From: Euglena gracilis
Lineage: Eukaryota > Euglenida > Euglenophyceae > Euglenales
Direction: 5' to 3'
Length of the DNA: 64,000 nt
Assembly: GCA_039621445.1 (NCBI GenBank)
Contig: CP154956.1
Coordinates: forward strand, 29,704,667-29,768,666
Below are positions 61,101 through 64,000 of this stretch, piece by piece. Positions within the stretch are counted from its first letter, which is position 1; each line of letters starts with the position of its first letter. The notes beneath the pieces are model-generated. The model was given only the letters and a program-made list of their open reading frames with translations, had not been told where the DNA came from and did not search any database. A program made the translations under genes and the position numbers.

Positions 61101-61382
61101 CCCGGGCTGGAGCTGGACCGAAATATCGAAATTGGAAAAATGTCCAAAAAAACAAATTTGCAAAAAAAAATGATTTTTTGACCCCAAAGATGTTTGGGCC
61201 ATCTCGGCCCATTTTTAGGTACCCCTTGGTGGGTGGGGTGACCCTCCCAGGGTGGCGTCCGGCTCAAGCGACGCCTTGCTTGTGGCCCTCCTCCGTGATG
61301 ATGGTCTTCACAAAGCGGGAGGGGTCGCGGGTGGAGCGGGCCATGGGGCTGTCGGCCATCGTGCCGGGGTATGCACTGAACA
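48265..61382 (-). CDS. MORN-repeat protein, complete gene of 17 exons
   Basis: Exons: 61382-61279 (ATG 61359), 60926-60891, 60604-60547, 60060-59970, 59796-59713, 56194-56115, 55751-55513, 55266-55110, 54131-54063, 53790-53633, 53496-53410, 53307-53283, 52923-52856, 49940-49836, 49607-49527, 48588-48485, 48349-48265 (TGA). The coding exons sum to 1608 nt, about 535 aa, in frame throughout. After a short N-terminus (MADSPMARSTRDPSRFVK) come about 20 MORN units of the form Y-E-G-x-[FW]-x-x-x-x-x-x-G-x-G, for example YEGEWFDDLPEGHGVLYY, interrupted once by a 30-residue linker (ARMTSTEVELRPLREK). The C-terminus is TKEEVRPAA. MORN arrays act as membrane- or cytoskeleton-associated scaffolds, and in flagellates several are basal-body or flagellar proteins; the exact role is not deducible. 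Eleven introns are GT-AG, one GC-AG and four nonconventional. Neighbours are transcribed in the same direction. Confidence 0.9.
48350..48484 (-). other. Nonconventional intron 16 of the MORN gene
   Basis: The minus strand starts CCAGGGCGGCGCGC and ends GCGCTGGCCGCCCTG, inverted repeats, with TGGG at both junctions. Removal joins HGTGVWLG to (D)PQTNLQYEV, continuing the last MORN unit to the stop. A GT donor exists further in (48460) but gives the wrong frame. Confidence 0.7.
48589..49526 (-). other. GC-AG intron of the MORN gene
   Basis: The donor is TTCAAG|GCATGC and the acceptor GTGACAG|GAGGAC. The join YEGMFK-EDQMNGHG restores a canonical MORN unit in phase 0, so the GC donor is well supported. 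Confidence 0.8.
50869..51247. mobile_element. Family A MITE-like element, copy 4
   Basis: The 379-bp element has a perfect 8-bp duplication ACGGGGAC (50861-50868 and 51248-51255) and the family A ends. It lies in intron 13 of the MORN gene and lacks part of the internal hairpin block found in copies 3 and 5. Confidence 0.9.
52924..53282 (-). other. Nonconventional intron 12 of the MORN gene
   Basis: TCTGGGA is present at both junctions (53283-53289 and 52924-52930). Intron ends are inverted repeats: AATACCGTTCCTTGC at one end and, in complement, AATACCATTGCTTGC at the other (13 of 15). Splicing joins FGSG to KLTTADGDVYEG in frame. The intron holds a poly-A tract (53048-53142) and two copies of a 40-bp segment starting CATAATCTCAGGAGCCAAAA (53007 and 53202). 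Confidence 0.85.
53048..53142. repeat. Poly-A tract with rare C/G
   Basis: About 95 bp of A with a few interruptions, inside a nonconventional intron on the opposite (T-rich) sense strand. Confidence 0.95.
53283..53307 (-). CDS. 25-nt micro-exon of the MORN gene
   Basis: ACATACAG precedes GGCAACCTTCGCTTTGGC and seven further bases. It supplies GNLRFGSG, exactly the missing second half of a MORN unit between VYEGEFK and KLTTADGD. A conventional intron lies upstream and a nonconventional one downstream. Confidence 0.75.
54402..54700. mobile_element. Family C MITE-like element, copy 2
   Basis: The 299-bp element begins CAGGGGGTTTTTTTTAAGCC and ends AAATAAAACCCCTG, with a perfect 8-bp duplication GTTGGGGG (54394-54401 and 54701-54708). 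It lies in GT-AG intron 8 of the MORN gene and matches the intron-forming copy at 129-352. Confidence 0.88.
54940..55109. repeat. (CA)n microsatellite starting at a splice donor
   Basis: On the gene's strand the exon ends TACACCG and the GT of the donor is the first unit of about 150 nt of GT repeats. A shorter GTGTGTGTC run also begins at the donor at 49835. Confidence 0.9.
56700..57420. repeat. Family E modules
   Basis: Three modules beginning ATATCTCGAGAAAACG, ATTATCTCGACAATGAAGC and ATATCTCGGAAATGAAGC are each followed by a GGAAAT...CCGA box and CCCGAG(T)TA. They match 20875-21400. Confidence 0.6.
57585..57865. mobile_element. Family C-like element, copy 3 (rearranged)
   Basis: GGGGTTTTTTTTAAAGACCGG at the left, CACTTTTGCCCGAAAATGGC and TTATACCCACCAGCCC inside, parallel 54402-54700. 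No clean right end or target duplication seen. Confidence 0.55.
58225..58625. repeat. 19-bp minisatellite, about 21 copies
   Basis: The unit GGGTCATGATGCGCATCAT is repeated about 21 times with variants at two or three positions (GCGCATC, GGGCATC, GCGCCTC). The unit is itself palindromic (ATGATGCGCATCAT). It lies in an intron of the MORN gene. No spacers, so not CRISPR. Confidence 0.95.
58800..59470 (-). mobile_element. Family E repeat, copy 2 (empty site for family A)
   Basis: It carries two CAAATGAGGTCTCCGGACAT-type modules (about 58870 and 59096), then the boxes GGTGATTCGGAAACTGG, CATGGTGATAACC and TACTCTAAAGATATAAG in the inverse order of 20151-20350. At about 59260-59285 it is uninterrupted where copy 1 holds a family A element. 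Confidence 0.6.
60927..61278 (-). other. Nonconventional intron 1 of the MORN gene
   Basis: A perfect 8-bp direct repeat GCCACAAG flanks the intron (61279-61286 and 60927-60934). Ends CAAGGCGTCGCTTGA and, in complement, CAGGGTGTCGCCTAA are inverted repeats (11 of 15). Without removal the frame stops after EEGHKQGVA; with removal it reads EEGHKYTGELKDELGH, starting the MORN array. Borders fit neither GT-AG nor GC-AG. Confidence 0.85.
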
Positions 61383-61386
61383 CTGT
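61382..61386 (-). promoter_or_regulatory. Probable spliced-leader acceptor of the MORN gene
   Basis: CTTCCCCACAG precedes the first exon base, 23 nt upstream of ATG. Position and pyrimidine tract suggest trans-splicing, but a cis-spliced upstream exon cannot be excluded. Confidence 0.5.
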
Positions 61387-62340
61387 GGGGAAGGGCAGCA
61401 GGTAACACTGTGGGGTGGGGTGTGGAGTGGGGGGGGGGGCAGGCATCTGTCGCCTGGTGAGGGGGGGGGGGGGGGTGGGGGGGGGGGGCCTGGCACCCTG
61501 CAGGGTGCGCAAACACAAGGGGGGGGAGCTTGGGGAGGACCTGGGCGTGCCAGAATGGCGGCACACCTTCAAATTCATTCGATGGGGAAGGTGGGCGGAA
61601 TTCGCAGGGGGGTGGGGTGACAAGTGGAGGCCCAAGAACTCCGGAGCGAACGCCGCCAATGTCTATGCCATCAAGCCACGTATGGGTAGCTCAGTGCCCC
61701 GGCTGGACATTCCCCAAGAGAATGAAAATGTTCATTTGTGCCAAGAAAAGGCTCCGGGATCCAAACCATCCCATCCATCTCAAACGACAGGGGGGCAGGC
61801 AAGTTTTTGAGGTGCCAAAAAAAAACTTCAAAAAAAACCTTTAAAATGCTTTTTGGACAAACTGATATTATTTAACTACCTTAAGAAAATCTTGGGAAAA
61901 ATATGATTAATTCTGTATGCTTGACAAACGTTTTGGACTGCACACATTTCTGCTGGCGAGGACTTAAAAAATTCATCCCCTTGGGGGAAGGTTTTTATGC
62001 AAAACCACAATTTCTCGCCCCCAAAAAACATGTAAACATGGGTATTAACATGAACATGAACACGAGCAAAACTGTGTGTAATGAAAATTCCCAAAAGATA
62101 AAATTTATTCAATGGAAAAAAAGGCTTATAAAGGTGTTATCGAAACTTAAACATTTATAATTCCCCCATCGAACCTTAAAAAATGTCTTAAAGAACAAAA
62201 ATTTGACTTATAAAAAAATCCTCAAAAGCCAATGCCTGCCTGGGGGGGGGGGGCAAGCATGGCAATGCAAGGCCAAAGCCATGCACGTCATGTTGGCCGG
62301 GCGGGGAGGGGAGGGGAGGGGAGCGTGGTGCGTGCAGCCA
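61387..62340. other. Intergenic region
   Basis: About 0.95 kb between the MORN gene and the upstream gene's stop. It has G-runs and AT-rich DNA, with no coding signal seen. Confidence 0.5.
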
Positions 62341-62530
62341 TCAGCGGGGTTTCGGCTCCGCGGTGCCCTCAGGGCCGAGGTCCCTGGCGGGGGCCCCAGC
62401 CCCCGCCTTGGTTTGGCGGGCCAGCTGGCGGGAGAGGGACAGCGTCTGCATCAGCAGCCGCCGCCGGATGTGCACCGTCCACCACAGCAGCGGGTAATTT
62501 AGGGTGAGGAGGAGGGCGTACACCGGCGGG
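62341..62530 (-). CDS. C-terminal exon of a membrane protein (gene continues upstream)
   Basis: The minus-strand frame reads PPPVYALLLTLNYPLLWWTV, then HIRRRLLMQTLSLSRQLARQ, and ends TAEPKPR followed by TGA (62343-62341). The first part is a hydrophobic segment long enough for one membrane helix, followed by a basic amphipathic stretch, consistent with a helix and a cytosolic tail. GC-rich codons match the other exons. The 5' border is not certain; CCGCCCTG just before CCCCCGCCGG could be the end of a nonconventional intron. Family not recognised. Confidence 0.55.
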
Positions 62531-62878
62531 GGCAGGGCGGCAGCCCCGGGTTGGGGGGGGCACACCACAGGGACTCGAAACACGCGACACAAGAAAAAAC
62601 GCCAAAGAACACAAAATTTTTGAAAAAAATTCCAAATAAAAACCACAGGGAAAAAAAAACGTGCATGGTACCCCCGGGCTCCGGGCTGGGGGGGGGGGGG
62701 CGCAAACAAAAAGTTCAAATTCCCAATTCAAATGCAAAATCCACCTGGCCCAAATCCCTCCAGTGAGTTGTGGAAAGGTTACAGTGGCCCATCAAGGATG
62801 CTTTTGGAGAGGCAACGGTGCTCATCACGGTGGACGTGCAAAACAAAACACCCAGAAGGCTGCCTTGAGCTGCTCAAC

Positions 62879-63331
62879 CAGGCTTTTGCTTAAGGACCCG
62901 GGGGGGGGGGGGGGGTACTGGCTAGCCAATACTGGCTAGCCAATCGGCTAGACACTGGAAAAAGTGGACTAGCTAGACCCCCCCTCCCCCCCGGGGGGGG
63001 GGGGGGTCCGGGGGTCCCCCGGACTGGAAAAAAAATTTCCTCCGGCGCTGCGCGCCGGAGGAAAAATGAGGTTTTAAACAGGTTTTTGACTGATTTTGTT
63101 CCAAAAATTCCCAAAAATGGCCAAAAACAGGCATTTTTTGGCCATTTTGGGGGGTCCCAAAAAATTTTTCCGGCGCTTCGTGCCGGTCACTGGAAAAAAA
63201 AATTCCACTAGCTAGCCCTGCTAGCAGACCCCCCCCCCGGGGGTCTGCTAGAAAACCCACCAGCCAAATTTGGACTAGCTGCAGTCCAGCCCCCCCCGGG
63301 GGGGTACTGTAATCCCTTAAGCAAAAGCCTG
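62879..63331. mobile_element. Family A MITE-like element, copy 5
   Basis: The 453-bp element has a perfect 8-bp duplication TGCTCAAC (62871-62878 and 63332-63339). It is the closest match to copy 3, including the CGGCGCTGCGCGCCGG and CGGCGCTTCGTGCCGG hairpins. Confidence 0.9.
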
Positions 63332-63339
63332 TGCTCAAC

Positions 63340-64000
63340 CTGGCAAGGAAACAACTTACTCCTAAAACCTGGACTAAAAACCTACGAAACCTGTCTGGGA
63401 TGATGACTGGACAAAAACTCTGGCTGGATCTCCCCTGGACGAGTGGGTGCTGTCACACAAAGAAATCTGTGCACAAAAGAACTCCTGGAAACTGCAGCAA
63501 TGGATGTAAACTCAAAACCCTTCTTCTGGCAGGAGAGGGGAAATGCAGGGGGAGAAAATTCAACAAAGCAAATTCAAAAAAAAGCAAAAAACGCCAAAAA
63601 AATGCAACAAGATGCAGCAAAAAAGGAAAAAAATGCAATATAAATTCCTTCATGACCTCCCTCAGAGTGCATCACCCCTTTACCCTTGCCGCCAGCAGTA
63701 CGAGGCTCAAGCCCTTCGCGAGCCTCATCCTCTCGTACTCTCAGGCCCTAACTGTTCTGTCTGCATGGTCAGCGTGTCCCGCCGTGTCTGGGGCATTGAA
63801 ACATCTGGTTGTTCATATCTTTCAAAATTTTATTTTTTCCGATTTTTTTTTCGAATTTCCCAAAAATTTTCGATTTTTTTTTAGTTTTTTTTGAAACTTG
63901 TCTTGATTCAGATCAATCCGCTTCCTGAGGAACAGGGACTTCACTGATCTCACAGCAGGCTGCCCTGGGCCAGTGGTATGAGTAGAAGACGATGGGGAGG
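63340..64000. other. Right-edge region
   Basis: No supported gene. On the plus strand GCCGCCAGCAG at about 63697-63707 precedes an open stretch (YEAQALREPHPLVLSGPN ... RRVWGIETSG) to about 63810. It would be the only plus-strand exon in the window and its frame could be chance. Confidence 0.25.

Noticed and set aside
63543-63884. Plus-strand frame at the right edge as a firm gene
   Set aside because: Only one possible acceptor, no donor resolved, AT-rich start; kept only as a weak note.
1-64000. Prokaryotic operons, tRNA or rRNA genes
   Set aside because: No ribosome-binding sites, operon spacing, cloverleaf or rRNA signature seen; gene structure is plainly intron-rich eukaryotic.

Overview
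This window reads as nuclear DNA of a euglenid (Euglena-like) protist. The strongest reasons are: (1) introns with no GT-AG or GC-AG boundaries, whose ends are inverted repeats flanked by short direct repeats, mixed in the same genes with ordinary GT-AG introns. This is the published hallmark of euglenid 'nonconventional' introns. (2) Three start codons sit 17-33 nt downstream of a CAG acceptor, as expected for spliced-leader trans-splicing. (3) GC-rich exons lie in long, repeat-choked introns full of G/C homopolymers. The assignment is an inference and I could not run a database search.

All recognisable genes lie on the minus strand. From the right edge leftwards they are: the last exon of a membrane protein (stop at 62341); a complete 17-exon MORN-repeat gene (61382-48265, about 535 aa, exons summing to a multiple of three); and a large gene, or tandem gene pair, starting at 47019. 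That last locus carries two copies of a multi-exon module of unknown function (about 38.5-36.3 kb and 34.6-27.1 kb). At the left edge, after about 26 kb of repeat-rich DNA with only weak exon candidates, is the 5' end of a PQ-loop membrane-protein gene (start at 412, running off the window).

The rest is non-autonomous DNA-transposon (MITE-like) families, microsatellites, palindrome clusters and one minisatellite. Three families (called A, B and C here) begin CAGG and end CCTG and create 8-bp target duplications, several of them perfect. The main result is that some of these elements are introns. A 224-bp family C element splits the PQ-loop coding sequence and its excision restores the motif. 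A 68-bp internally deleted relative of family B is an intron in the large gene. At least ten further introns show the same design: inverted-repeat ends, an 8-bp offset or repeat, and a restored reading frame. The window therefore shows stages from transposon insertion to spliced intron.
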